Origin: Sulfitobacter sp. THAF37
GTDB lineage: Bacteria; Pseudomonadota; Alphaproteobacteria; Rhodobacterales; Rhodobacteraceae
Length of the DNA stretch: 64,000 bases
Assembly: GCF_009363555.1 (NCBI RefSeq)
Contig: NZ_CP045372.1
Location: 1,747,501-1,811,500, forward strand
Reading direction: 5' to 3'
Each line of letters begins with the position of its first letter. The first letter of the stretch is position 1. The notes beneath the pieces were generated by a model, which made no database searches, was not told the origin of the DNA, and saw only the letters and a program-made list of their open reading frames with translations. Position numbers and translations under genes: made by a program. Below are positions 55,999-64,000 of this stretch, piece by piece.

Positions 55999-58608
55999 AT
56001 GAGTACATCCCCAGACGCCGAACGGAATGACGCGCTGTCCAGGCTGCGCTGGCCGCTGCGGCTGACTTGGGCGGGCATGCTGGCCGAGGGGCTGGTACAG
56101 GCGCTTTGGCCGCTGATGAGCGTGACATTGCTGGTACTGGCCGCCCTGATGTTCGGGCTTCAGGACATGGTCGGTGTCGAAATCGTCTGGGGCGCCGCCG
56201 TGGTGGCAGGGCTGGCCTGGCTGGCGGCATTGATCTATGCGCTGCGCCGGTTCCGGCTGCCCCCTCGGGGGGCGGCGATGGCGCGGCTTGACCGCAGCCT
56301 GCCGGGGCGGCCGATACAGGCGCTGCTGGACCATGCGGCGATCGGCCAGAACGATGTGGCCTCCATGGCGGTCTGGCAGGCGCACAAGGCACGCATGGCC
56401 GACCGCGCGGCAACCGCCCGTCCGGTGCCTGCGGATCTGCGCGTGTCGCGGCGCGACCCCTATGCCCTGCGCTTTGTCGCGGTGCTGGCCTTTGGCATGG
56501 CCCTGCTGTTCGGGTCGGTCCTGAGGGTGGCTTCGGTGGCCGACATGGCACCGGGCGGCGGCGGATTGGCGCAAGGCCCGGTCTGGGAAGGCTGGGCGGA
56601 ACCCCCGCGCTATACCGGCAAGCCAACGCTCTACCTCAATGATCTGGATGGCGGCCCCCTGAGCCTGCCCGCGGGCACCTTGATCACCCTGCGGTTCTAC
56701 GGCGACGTGGGCGCGCTGACTTTGGCCGAGACCGTGTCGGGGCGCACCGAAGACGTGCCCGCGGCATCCGACCCGGCACAGGATTTCGCCGTGGTCCAGG
56801 ACGGCAGCCTGGCCATCGAGGGGCCGGGGGGACGGAGCTGGAATGTGACGATGCTGCCTGACGCGGCGCCCGAGGTGGAGCTTCTGGGCGACCCCGAGGT
56901 GTCGGCCCTGGGCGAGATGCGCCTGCCCTTCGCGGCGCGGGACGACTATGGCGTGGAGGCGGGCGAGGCGCGCATCACGCTCGATCTCGCGTCGGTGGAT
57001 CGGCGCTACGGGCTGACCGTCGACCCCGATCCGAGGCCCGAGGTCGTGGTGCCCCTGCCGACGCCGATTTCGGGCGACCGGGCGGCCTTTGAGGAGAACC
57101 TGATCGAGGATTTTTCCAAGCATCCCTGGGCCAACCTGCCGATTGAAATCAGCCTCAGCGTGCTGGATTCCGCGGAACAGATCGGCCAGACCGCGCCCCG
57201 CGAGATGATCCTGCCCGGGCGGCGGTTCTTTGACCCCGCCGCCGCGGCGGTGATCGAGATGCGCCGCGACCTCATGTGGTCCAAGTCGAATGCGCCGCGC
57301 ATGGCGCAGGTGCTGCGGGCCGTGGCCTACCGGCCCGATGACATCTTTCGCTCGGAGGTGACGGCACTGCGGCTGCGCGACGTGATCGACCGGCTGGAGA
57401 TCCACGCCCGCTATGGGCTGAGCGACGACGTGCAGGAGAACCTGGCGGAGGACATGTGGGATCTGGCCATTGAGCTGGAGGAGGGGGTCTTGGCCGATGC
57501 GCTGGAGCGGATGCGCCGCGCGCAGGACCGGCTGAACGAGGCGATCAAGAACGGCGCCAGCAAGGAAGAGATTGCCGAGCTGATGGACGAGCTGCGCCGC
57601 GCGACCGAGGAATACCTGCAGCAGTTGCAGCGCCAGCAGGCCCAGCAGAACGAACAGAACGGCGACCAGCAGCAACAGGGCCAGCAGGGCGAGACCATGC
57701 AGATGACGCAGGACGACCTGCAGCGCATGATGGACCGGATACAGGAACTGATGGAACAGGGCCGCATGGCCGAGGCCGAAGAGGCACTGCGCCAGCTGCA
57801 GGAAATGATGGAGAACATGCGCGTGACCGAGGGCCAGCAGGGTCAGGGCGGCCAGTCACCGGGCGAGCAGGCGATGGAGGGGCTGTCGGAAACCCTGCGC
57901 GACCAGCAGGGGCTGAGCGATCAGGCCTTCCGCGACCTGCAGGAGCAATTCAACCCCGGCGCCCAGGCTGGCGAGAGCCAGGGCAACGAGGGCCGCAACG
58001 GCGGCCAGGGCCGGGGCGAGAGCCACGAGGGCCAGAACGGGCAGGGTCAGGGACAGGACCAGCAGCAGGGTCAGAACGGGCAGCCGGGCGATCAGGCGCA
58101 ACCGGGGCAGGGGCCGGAGGGTCTGGCCGAGCGTCAGCAGGCGCTGCGGGACGAGCTGCGCCGCCAGCAGCAGAACCTGCCGGGGCAGGGCACGCCCGAG
58201 GGCCGCGCGGCCGGCGAGGCGCTGGACCGTGCGGGAGAAGCGATGGACAACGCCGAAGAGGCGCTGCGCAACAACGACCTGGCGGAGGCCATAGACAACC
58301 AGTCTCAGGCGATGGAGGCCCTGCGCGAGGGGATGCGGGCGCTGGGCGAGGCGATGGCACAGCAGGAGCGCGAGCAGCAGCCGGGGCAGGGCAATACCGA
58401 ACAGGGCGGGCGCGCCAACCGCGACCCGCTTGGCCGCGAGGGTGAAAGCGCGGAGGGCGGGCTGTCGGATGGCGGGCGTCTGGGTGAGGGGCCGGATGCC
58501 CGGGAGGAAGCGCGCCGTCTGCTGGACGAGATCCGCCGCCGGTCGGGCGAGACCGAGCGCCCGGAGGTGGAGCGCGATTATCTGAACCGGTTGCTTGACC
58601 GGTTTTGA
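55999..58608 (+). CDS. TIGR02302-type (DUF4175) membrane protein
   Basis: 869 residues. Two or three N-terminal membrane helices (AGMLAEGLVQALWPLMSVTL; VWGAAVVAGLAWLAALIYAL; FVAVLAFGMALLFGSVL) precede a beta-rich middle (GWAEPPRYTGKPTLYLNDLD) and a long C-terminal half rich in Gln, Glu and Gly with coiled-coil parts (LQQLQRQQAQQNEQNGDQQQ; QQGQNGQPGDQAQPGQGPEG). The family sits beside lysA in many alphaproteobacteria; function unknown, probably envelope-associated. The low-complexity region is intact and in frame. Confidence 0.85.
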   Translation: MSTSPDAERNDALSRLRWPLRLTWAGMLAEGLVQALWPLMSVTLLVLAALMFGLQDMVGVEIVWGAAVVAGLAWLAALIYALRRFRLPPRGAAMARLDRSLPGRPIQALLDHAAIGQNDVASMAVWQAHKARMADRAATARPVPADLRVSRRDPYALRFVAVLAFGMALLFGSVLRVASVADMAPGGGGLAQGPVWEGWAEPPRYTGKPTLYLNDLDGGPLSLPAGTLITLRFYGDVGALTLAETVSGRTEDVPAASDPAQDFAVVQDGSLAIEGPGGRSWNVTMLPDAAPEVELLGDPEVSALGEMRLPFAARDDYGVEAGEARITLDLASVDRRYGLTVDPDPRPEVVVPLPTPISGDRAAFEENLIEDFSKHPWANLPIEISLSVLDSAEQIGQTAPREMILPGRRFFDPAAAAVIEMRRDLMWSKSNAPRMAQVLRAVAYRPDDIFRSEVTALRLRDVIDRLEIHARYGLSDDVQENLAEDMWDLAIELEEGVLADALERMRRAQDRLNEAIKNGASKEEIAELMDELRRATEEYLQQLQRQQAQQNEQNGDQQQQGQQGETMQMTQDDLQRMMDRIQELMEQGRMAEAEEALRQLQEMMENMRVTEGQQGQGGQSPGEQAMEGLSETLRDQQGLSDQAFRDLQEQFNPGAQAGESQGNEGRNGGQGRGESHEGQNGQGQGQDQQQGQNGQPGDQAQPGQGPEGLAERQQALRDELRRQQQNLPGQGTPEGRAAGEALDRAGEAMDNAEEALRNNDLAEAIDNQSQAMEALREGMRALGEAMAQQEREQQPGQGNTEQGGRANRDPLGREGESAEGGLSDGGRLGEGPDAREEARRLLDEIRRRSGETERPEVERDYLNRLLDRF

Positions 58609-58962
58609 CCGGGTTGCCGGGGCGGGCCGGTACGGCGGCCTTGTCCGGTGACACGGGGACCGTTTTCGCGCCGGTTTCTCGTCTTCTCTCAGGCGGTGCT
58701 GTGAAGACATGTCATCGCTGTGACAGCGACTGGCGACTGGCCGGTCGATGGGTGCACAGGGACGTTGGCGGAGGCGAGACGCGTGATCAGGCCTCAAAGA
58801 CCGGGCAAAGAAGACATGTCAAATATGACATGTCTTCTTTGGTGGCGCAGGATGACGGTCGCGCAGGGATGACGGTCTTGCCCTGGGACATTCGTTCACG
58901 CGGGCGCAGGGCTCCTTGCCGCGGATAAGGACAGCGGACCGCAGATCCTGCGATGATGCCTG
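58609..58962. other. 354-bp convergent junction with palindromes
   Basis: Lies between the TIGR02302-type gene and the zinc-ribbon gene, which face each other. Apart from the GAAGACATGTCA repeats at 58703 and 58807-58840 no gene-like feature is seen. Confidence 0.6.
58703..58840. repeat. GAAGACATGTCA repeats with a 15-bp perfect hairpin
   Basis: A single arm GAAGACATGTCA at 58703-58714, then a hairpin with arms AAAGAAGACATGTCA (58807-58821) and TGACATGTCTTCTTT (58826-58840) and a 4-base loop AATA. Arms equal those of the 46918-46973 palindrome. The hairpin could terminate both convergent genes. Confidence 0.75.
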
Positions 58963-59787
58963 TCAGGCGGCGGACTGGTCCGCCAGCGCGTCCAGCCAGA
59001 TCAGCAGATCCTGCACCTGTCCATCCAGCCAGACCCGCAGCTGATCGACCCACCCGACATAGCTGCTGAGGTAGGGGTCCACCTGCGGCACGGCACGCGC
59101 GATCTGCGGGGCGAAGACGTAGAGCATGACCAGAATTGCCGCCAGGACGATCACCAGCATGAAGCCGCGTCCGAACCCGACGCCGCGCCCGGCGACCGGC
59201 AGGTCGGCCTCCTCCTGCGCGATCTGGGGGCCATTGCGCTGATCGTCGCTGCGCAGGGTCGAATTGATTTCTTCGATATCCGGCAGCAGTTCCTTGCGCG
59301 AGGTCATGGCGGCGGCGCGGGCTTCCTCTTCGGTCAGGGGTTCCGGTTCGCCGCGCATCCGGGCCATCCGGCGGCGCGCCTCCAGGGCGCGACGCTCGCG
59401 GTCGTCCGCGACCGGGGCGGTGTCCAGCCCCAGGTCCGGCTGGCTTTCCAGCGGTTCGGCCTGTTCCTTCCGGCGCGCGCGCGCCTCATGCTCGGCCTCG
59501 GCCTCTTGCCGCAGGATGTCGGCCACCGCCGGGTCCAGCTGCCGTGGCGCGGGCTCCGGTGCGGGCCTGGATGGCGGCGGCGGGGGCGCGGTTTCCTCGT
59601 CCGGGGCGGGGGCCTCGGGCGGCGGCACCTCGGCATCCTCTTCGGTCGCCTCGACCGGGGCGTTGTCCGGGTGATGCTGAAACCAGGTCTGACCGCAGTT
59701 GGAGCATTGCACATCCCGCCCTGCCGCCGGAATCACCTCGTCGGGCACCTCGTATTGTGCGTCGCAGTTCGGACAGGTCAGCCGCAT
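58963..59787 (-). CDS. Zinc-ribbon (MJ0042-type) membrane protein
   Basis: 274 residues from ATG 59787. The N-terminal zinc ribbon MRLTCPNCDAQYEVPDEVIP.. VQCSNCGQTWF has two CxxC pairs. A proline/glutamate-rich linker (PPPEAPAPDEETAPPPPPSR) follows, then a charged stretch and a single membrane helix (GFMLVIVLAAILVMLYVFAP) near residue 220, with a short C-terminal domain. Common alphaproteobacterial architecture of unknown role. Divergent from ftsE. Confidence 0.85.
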   Translation of the reverse strand: MRLTCPNCDAQYEVPDEVIPAAGRDVQCSNCGQTWFQHHPDNAPVEATEEDAEVPPPEAPAPDEETAPPPPPSRPAPEPAPRQLDPAVADILRQEAEAEHEARARRKEQAEPLESQPDLGLDTAPVADDRERRALEARRRMARMRGEPEPLTEEEARAAAMTSRKELLPDIEEINSTLRSDDQRNGPQIAQEEADLPVAGRGVGFGRGFMLVIVLAAILVMLYVFAPQIARAVPQVDPYLSSYVGWVDQLRVWLDGQVQDLLIWLDALADQSAA

Positions 59788-59958
59788 GATGTTCCCGCTG
59801 CTCTCAAGAGCCCATTTTCGGGCTGTTAACCATTTCGGACAAGCATAGTAGAAGATTTGCGCAGGAAAAGTGCTATCTCGACCGCAAGTCCGGAAGTGGT
59901 GCATTGAATCCCCTGCGGTGCTAAGGCACAACAGGTCAACGAAATCCGGGGTACAGGC

Positions 59959-60636
59959 GTGATCGAGCTGGAAAATGTGGCCTACAGCTACGGCGGGGGC
60001 GAACTGCTGTCGGACATCACGCTGAAACTGGCGCCCGGGTCCTTCCACTTTCTGACCGGTCCCTCCGGGGCGGGCAAGACCACGCTGATGAAGCTGTGCT
60101 ACGGGGCGCTGATGCCCACCGCGGGGCATGTTCATCTGTTCGGCAACGACGTGCGCGGTCTGGCGCGCGACGACATCGCAATGGTGCGCCGGCGCGTGGG
60201 CGTGGTGCATCAGGACGTGCAGTTCCTGGATCATCTGGACGTGGCGGAAAACATCAACCTGCCCCTGATCGTCTCTGGCCGCAGCGCCACCGCCGCCAGC
60301 GAGGACCTGGCCGATCTGATGTCCTGGGTCGGCCTGTCGAACCGCGCCGATGCCCTGCCGCCCGAACTTTCCGGCGGTGAACGGCAGCGTGCTGCGCTGG
60401 CCCGCGCGGTCATCATGTCGCCCGATGTGGTGCTGGCGGACGAGCCGACCGGCAACATCGACTGGGACATGTCCCAGCGCCTGCTGCGGCTGCTGATCGA
60501 ACTGAACAAGATGGGCAAGACGGTTCTGATCGCCACCCATGACCTGGGCCTGATCCGCGCCACCAAGGCGCATGTGCAGGCCCGGGTCCTGCGCATCGCC
60601 AACCGGCGGATCCAGCTGGCGGGGGCGGACCTGTGA
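59959..60636 (+). CDS. ftsE: Cell-division ATP-binding protein FtsE
   Basis: 225-residue ABC ATPase that with FtsX controls peptidoglycan hydrolases at the division septum. Walker A GPSGAGKTTLMKL, Q-loop in VGVVHQDVQFLDHLDV, signature LSGGERQRAALARA and Walker B VVLADEPTGNID. GTG start 59959 gives MIELENVAYSYGGGE, the expected N-terminus. The stop overlaps ftsX by 4 bp. Confidence 0.95.
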   Translation: MIELENVAYSYGGGELLSDITLKLAPGSFHFLTGPSGAGKTTLMKLCYGALMPTAGHVHLFGNDVRGLARDDIAMVRRRVGVVHQDVQFLDHLDVAENINLPLIVSGRSATAASEDLADLMSWVGLSNRADALPPELSGGERQRAALARAVIMSPDVVLADEPTGNIDWDMSQRLLRLLIELNKMGKTVLIATHDLGLIRATKAHVQARVLRIANRRIQLAGADL

Positions 60637-61538
60637 AGTTGACCCGCCCCAGCCTGAGCGCGCTGCTGTCGGGCGACCGCCAGGCCGACCGCGTGGTGCC
60701 GCCGTCGGGGTTTACCGCGCAGCTGACCCTGTTCGCCGCCGCTGCGATGGCCTTCATCGCGGTGTTTGCCCTGGCGCTGTCGCTGGCCGCGGGCCGCCTG
60801 GCCGACCGATGGGGGTCGGAGCTGGCCCGAACCGCCACCGTGCGCATCGTGGCCCCGCTGGATCAGCGTGCGGCCCAGACCGACGCGGCGCTGCGCATTC
60901 TGGAAACCACCAAGGGGGTTGAAACCGCCCGGGCCCTGACCGACGCCGAACAACAGGCGCTGCTGGCGCCCTGGTTCGGCCCCGACCTCGCGCTGGATGC
61001 GCTGCCGGTGCCGCGCCTGATCGAGGTGATCGAGGACAGCGATGGCATGGACGCCGCCGGACTGCGCCTGCGGCTGGCCGCCGAGGTGCCGGGGGCTGTG
61101 CTGGACGATCACGGCCGCTGGCGCGAACCGCTGGTGCGCGCGGCCACCCGCCTGCGGCTGATGGGCTGGGTGTCCATCGGCCTCATCGCCGCCACCGTCG
61201 CCGCGATGATCACGCTGGCCGCGCAGGCGGCGCTGTCCGCCAATGCCCAGGTGATCGCGGTCCTGCGGCTGGTGGGCGCCACCGATGACTATATCGCGCA
61301 GGCCTTTGTCCGCCGCTTCACCCTGCGCGGCCTTTCAGGCGCGGCGGCGGGCACGGGTGTCGCGATGGTCTCCGTGCTGCTGCTGCCCGGTGGTACGGAA
61401 ACCGGCGGGTTCCTCACCGGGCTGGGCTTTCGCGGGTGGCACTGGCTGTTGCCCTTCCTGATCCCGCCGCTGGCCGGTGCCGTCGCCTTTACCGCGACGC
61501 GGGCCGCCGCGCGGCGCACGCTGCGGGGGTTGTCCTGA
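60633..61538 (+). CDS. ftsX: Cell-division protein FtsX
   Basis: 301-residue membrane partner of FtsE. Topology fits FtsX: one helix near the N-terminus (LFAAAAMAFIAVFALALSLA), a periplasmic domain (about 60-165), then three helices (VSIGLIAATVAAMITLAAQA; GAAAGTGVAMVSVLLLP; HWLLPFLIPPLAGAVAF). The loop AQVIAVLRLVGATDDYIAQA is typical. GTG start 60633 inside ftsE; the stop overlaps plsC by one base. Confidence 0.93.
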   Translation: MKLTRPSLSALLSGDRQADRVVPPSGFTAQLTLFAAAAMAFIAVFALALSLAAGRLADRWGSELARTATVRIVAPLDQRAAQTDAALRILETTKGVETARALTDAEQQALLAPWFGPDLALDALPVPRLIEVIEDSDGMDAAGLRLRLAAEVPGAVLDDHGRWREPLVRAATRLRLMGWVSIGLIAATVAAMITLAAQAALSANAQVIAVLRLVGATDDYIAQAFVRRFTLRGLSGAAAGTGVAMVSVLLLPGGTETGGFLTGLGFRGWHWLLPFLIPPLAGAVAFTATRAAARRTLRGLS

Positions 61539-62263
61539 TGCTGCAATGGATACGCTCACTCGTCTACATCGTGCAGGTCACGGTGGCGATGCCGGTCATC
61601 GGCCTGGCCTTTGCCCCCTGGGCCATGTTTTCCAAGCGGGGCGCATACACCGCCTGCAAGACCTACGCCGCATGGTGCATGTGGTCGGCGCGCTGGCTGA
61701 TCGGCCTGCGCTGCGAGGTTCGGGGCACGGTGCCCACCGGCGAAGTTCTGATCGCGGCCAAGCACCAGTCCTTCCTCGACATCATCATGATCTTCCACGC
61801 GCTGCCGCGCGCCAAATTCATCATGAAGCGCGAAATCCTCTGGACCCCGGTGATCGGCCAGTACACCAAGCGGATGCAGATGATCGCCGTGGACAGGGGC
61901 AAGCGGGGCAAGGCCATCGCCAAGATGCTGGCGGACGTGGAGGCGGGCAAGATCGAGCCGGGGCAGATCGTGATCTATTCCCAGGGCACCCGCGTTCCTC
62001 CCGGCAAGCGGATCCCCTACAAGGTGGGCAGCGCCGCGCTATACGAACAGTTGCAGCAGCCCTGCGTCCCGGCGGCGACCAACGCGGGCTACTTCTGGCC
62101 GCGCCGGGGGCTCTACCGGCGTCCCGGCGTCGCGGTGGTCGAATTCCTCGACCCGATCCCGCCGGGGCTGAGCCGGGCCGACTTCATGCAACGGCTGGAA
62201 GAGGTCGTGGAGCGCCGTTCCGACGCGCTGTTGGAAGAAGCCGGCTGGCATGCGCAGGATTGA
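61538..62263 (+). CDS. plsC: 1-acyl-sn-glycerol-3-phosphate acyltransferase
   Basis: 241-residue inner-membrane acyltransferase making phosphatidic acid. The catalytic HX4D motif is AAKHQSFLDIIMI; the glycerophosphate motif normally read EGTR is SQGTR here (VIYSQGTRVPPGKRIPYKVG), a substitution I believe occurs in some relatives. An N-terminal membrane segment (VYIVQVTVAMPVIGLAFAPW) is present. ATG 61538 overlaps the ftsX stop; the 3' end overlaps the PPOX-type gene by 14 bp. Confidence 0.9.
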   Translation: MLQWIRSLVYIVQVTVAMPVIGLAFAPWAMFSKRGAYTACKTYAAWCMWSARWLIGLRCEVRGTVPTGEVLIAAKHQSFLDIIMIFHALPRAKFIMKREILWTPVIGQYTKRMQMIAVDRGKRGKAIAKMLADVEAGKIEPGQIVIYSQGTRVPPGKRIPYKVGSAALYEQLQQPCVPAATNAGYFWPRRGLYRRPGVAVVEFLDPIPPGLSRADFMQRLEEVVERRSDALLEEAGWHAQD

Positions 62264-62855
62264 CGACATCGCGGCACTTGAGGCGCTGTATGGCACACCC
62301 GGCGCGCCTGCGCTGCGCAAGGTGGCGGACCGCCTGACGCCGCTTTACCGCGACTGGATCATGGCATCAAAGCTGTGCATCCTGTCCACCGTCGGCCCCG
62401 AGGGCACCGACGGCAGCCCGCGCGGCGACGATGGCCCGGTGGTGCTGGAACTGGATGCGCGGACGCTGGCGCTGCCCGACTGGCGCGGCAACAACCGGCT
62501 GGATTCGCTGCGCAATATCGTGGTGGATGGCCGCGTGTCGCTGATGTTCCTGGTGCCGGGGTCGAACAACGTGGTGCGGTTGAACGGCACCGCCATCCTG
62601 ACCGACGACGCCGACCTGCGCGCGCGCTTCGACAAGGGGGGCCGCCAGCCCGCCACGGTGATCGTGATCACCATCCGGGAAGTCTATACCCAATGCGCCC
62701 GCGCGTTGATGCGGGCAGGGACCTGGGCCGGTGCGGACGAAAGCGGCGGGTTGCCCAGCGTGGGTGAAATCCTGGCGGAAATGACCAGTGGCGAAGAGGG
62801 CGGCGCGCCCTACGACGACGCCTGGGGCGCCCGGGCCGCCAAGACGATGTGGTAG
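62250..62855 (+). CDS. Pyridoxamine 5'-phosphate oxidase-like flavoprotein
   Basis: 201-residue split-barrel FMN protein of the MSMEG_1061-type PPOX family. Signs: ASKLCILSTVGPEGTDGSPR, RGDDGPVVLELDARTLALPD, WRGNNRLDSLRNIVVDGRVS and VIVITIREVYTQCARALMRA. Likely reduces or oxidises an unknown small molecule, possibly with F420 or FMN. Translationally coupled to plsC (overlap 62250-62263). Last gene of ftsEX-plsC. Confidence 0.88.
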   Translation: MRRIDDIAALEALYGTPGAPALRKVADRLTPLYRDWIMASKLCILSTVGPEGTDGSPRGDDGPVVLELDARTLALPDWRGNNRLDSLRNIVVDGRVSLMFLVPGSNNVVRLNGTAILTDDADLRARFDKGGRQPATVIVITIREVYTQCARALMRAGTWAGADESGGLPSVGEILAEMTSGEEGGAPYDDAWGARAAKTMW

Positions 62856-62974
62856 CTCAAGAGACAAATTTGCAACGGACTATGCTTCATGCACTCTGAT
62901 CTGGAGTTTGACTAGGAACTTGGTTGCTACGCAGGTATTTCTTAGTTCCATTAATAATTTCAAAGGCTTATTTC

Positions 62975-63361
62975 ATGGTAAGAACTGTTATTGCGGCTGC
63001 TTCGATTGCAGTCGCTTTGTCTGGGTGTGCGCAAAAGGCTTCTGATGTGACGGGGAGTTACGTGTCTCCGTTGACGTACCAGTCCTTTAGCTGCCGCCAG
63101 ATTGTCGAAGAAGCGAGCAGGGTTAGCGCCAAGGTTGGAGAACTGTCAGGAGTTCAAAACAAGAAGGCCAATGATGATGCTGTTGCAACAGGTGTAGCTC
63201 TTGTAATCTTTTGGCCGGCCGCGTTCTTCATTAAGGGCGACAAGCAGACAGCATCAGAACTCGCCCGGCTGAAAGGTGAATTGGAAGCTCTGGAAAAAGT
63301 GAGCATCCAGAAAAATTGTGGGATCAAGTTCGAACGAGCTCCGGTGCCCACGAAGACCTAG
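62975..63361 (+). CDS. Small lipoprotein, lower-GC, unknown function
   Basis: 128 residues from ATG 62975. Lipobox SIAVALSGC (Cys18). The mature part holds SYVSPLTYQSFSCRQIVEEA, a hydrophobic stretch ATGVALVIFWPAAFFIKGDK and a helical end (SELARLKGELEALEKVSIQK). This form is widespread in marine and phage-associated bacteria without known function. Its codons and flanks (62860-63360) are clearly AT-richer than the surrounding genes, suggesting acquisition. Confidence 0.75.
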   Translation: MVRTVIAAASIAVALSGCAQKASDVTGSYVSPLTYQSFSCRQIVEEASRVSAKVGELSGVQNKKANDDAVATGVALVIFWPAAFFIKGDKQTASELARLKGELEALEKVSIQKNCGIKFERAPVPTKT

Positions 63362-63386
63362 CCCGATCCGAGTTTCATTTCAAAAT

Positions 63387-63410
63387 GGGGGCGTATCGCT
63401 AGACGCCCCC
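63387..63410 (-). terminator. Terminator downstream of lpdA remnant
   Basis: GGGGGCGT-ATCGCTAG-ACGCCCCC; on the minus strand it is followed by ATTTTG. Suits termination of the lpdA transcript after the duplicated 3' fragment. Confidence 0.65.
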
Positions 63411-63414
63411 TCAC

Positions 63415-63480
63415 AAGTGGATCGGGGCATCCCCGCAGGTCAGCAGCGCCGCTTCGGAATAGGTGGGGTGTGCGTGGCAG
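63415..63480 (-). pseudogene. Degenerate duplicate of the lpdA 3' end
   Basis: On the minus strand this reads [22 protein letters not shown] then TGA (63411-63413), parallel to the genuine lpdA end ([20 protein letters not shown].. GPIHM, stop at 63548). About 9 bases are missing and several differ. It has no upstream coding sequence of its own. Confidence 0.75.
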
Positions 63481-63495
63481 GGCCCGCCGCGGGCG

Positions 63496-63520
63496 GCGAA
63501 AGGTCCGGGGGACCTTTCGC
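63496..63520. repeat. Perfect 11-bp-arm hairpin between lpdA and its duplicate
   Basis: GCGAAAGGTCC-GGG-GGACCTTTCGC. It lies in the 67-bp spacer (63481-63547) separating the real lpdA end from the duplicated fragment, next to a second G/C hairpin (GCCCGCCGCGGGC). Could be a REP-like unit tied to the duplication. Confidence 0.65.
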
Positions 63521-63547
63521 GCCCTGGACGGGCGGAGCCCGACCGGT

Positions 63548-64000
<453 letters not shown>

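Noticed and set aside
54898..57675. 925-codon open frame opposite lysA and the TIGR02302-type gene
   Set aside because: It spans two genuine genes and has no domain; a compositional shadow.

Overview
The window is chromosomal DNA from a high-GC alphaproteobacterium, most likely a member of the Rhodobacterales (Roseobacter group). The gene neighbourhoods point there: hisS-hisZ-short hisG, a B12-dependent ribonucleotide reductase, lysA beside a TIGR02302-type membrane protein, ftsE-ftsX-plsC, a TctABC tripartite transporter, and a BMP-type nucleobase ABC transporter with a cytosine deaminase-like enzyme. No rRNA or complete tRNA gene and no CRISPR array was seen.

Layout. 1-3831: xanthine dehydrogenase genes and an ArsR/SRPBCC pair (minus strand). 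3898-12505: dnaE, a lipoprotein, slyX, hisS-hisZ-hisG and a DUF1489 protein. 12661-16044: nrdJ, interrupted by an intein with a LAGLIDADG endonuclease, placed directly before the catalytic cysteine.

16065-33168 is the most notable part: an apparently complete 17.1-kb Tn7-like transposon inserted 20 bp after the nrdJ stop codon. It has 26-bp imperfect terminal inverted repeats (TGTAACG.. / TGTAGCG..), candidate 9-bp TnsB-type sites at both ends, and a perfect 5-bp target duplication (GTTTG). Its core is tnsA-tniA(tnsB)-tniB(tnsC)-tniQ at the right side. Its cargo includes an unrecognised pair (coiled-coil four-TM membrane protein plus exported protein with a vWA-like start), an IS1182-family insertion, a two-gene CBASS-like anti-phage module (CD-NTase with C-terminal sensor-like region, S-4TM pore-forming effector), and a second-type tryptophanyl-tRNA synthetase preceded by a textbook ribosome-mediated attenuator with a Trp-Trp leader peptide. 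Three small unrecognised proteins are also carried.

33238-46563: tctCBA with a GntR regulator and divergent amidohydrolase, a SleB-like hydrolase, a DUF3108-like protein, a BrkB-type membrane protein, and the BMP ABC transporter-deaminase operon. 47067-52586: BadF-type kinase, DUF2268 protein, gap with a LacI-type palindrome upstream, a winged-helix regulator, a Hint-domain protein and a TlpA-like thioredoxin. 52608-58608: argH, two tiny lipoproteins, a DUF2834 protein, lysA and the TIGR02302-type protein. 58963-64000: a zinc-ribbon protein, ftsE-ftsX-plsC-PPOX genes, a lower-GC lipoprotein, and the 3' end of an lpdA gene that is followed by a degenerate duplicate of its own last codons. Related palindromic repeats sit at several convergent gene junctions.
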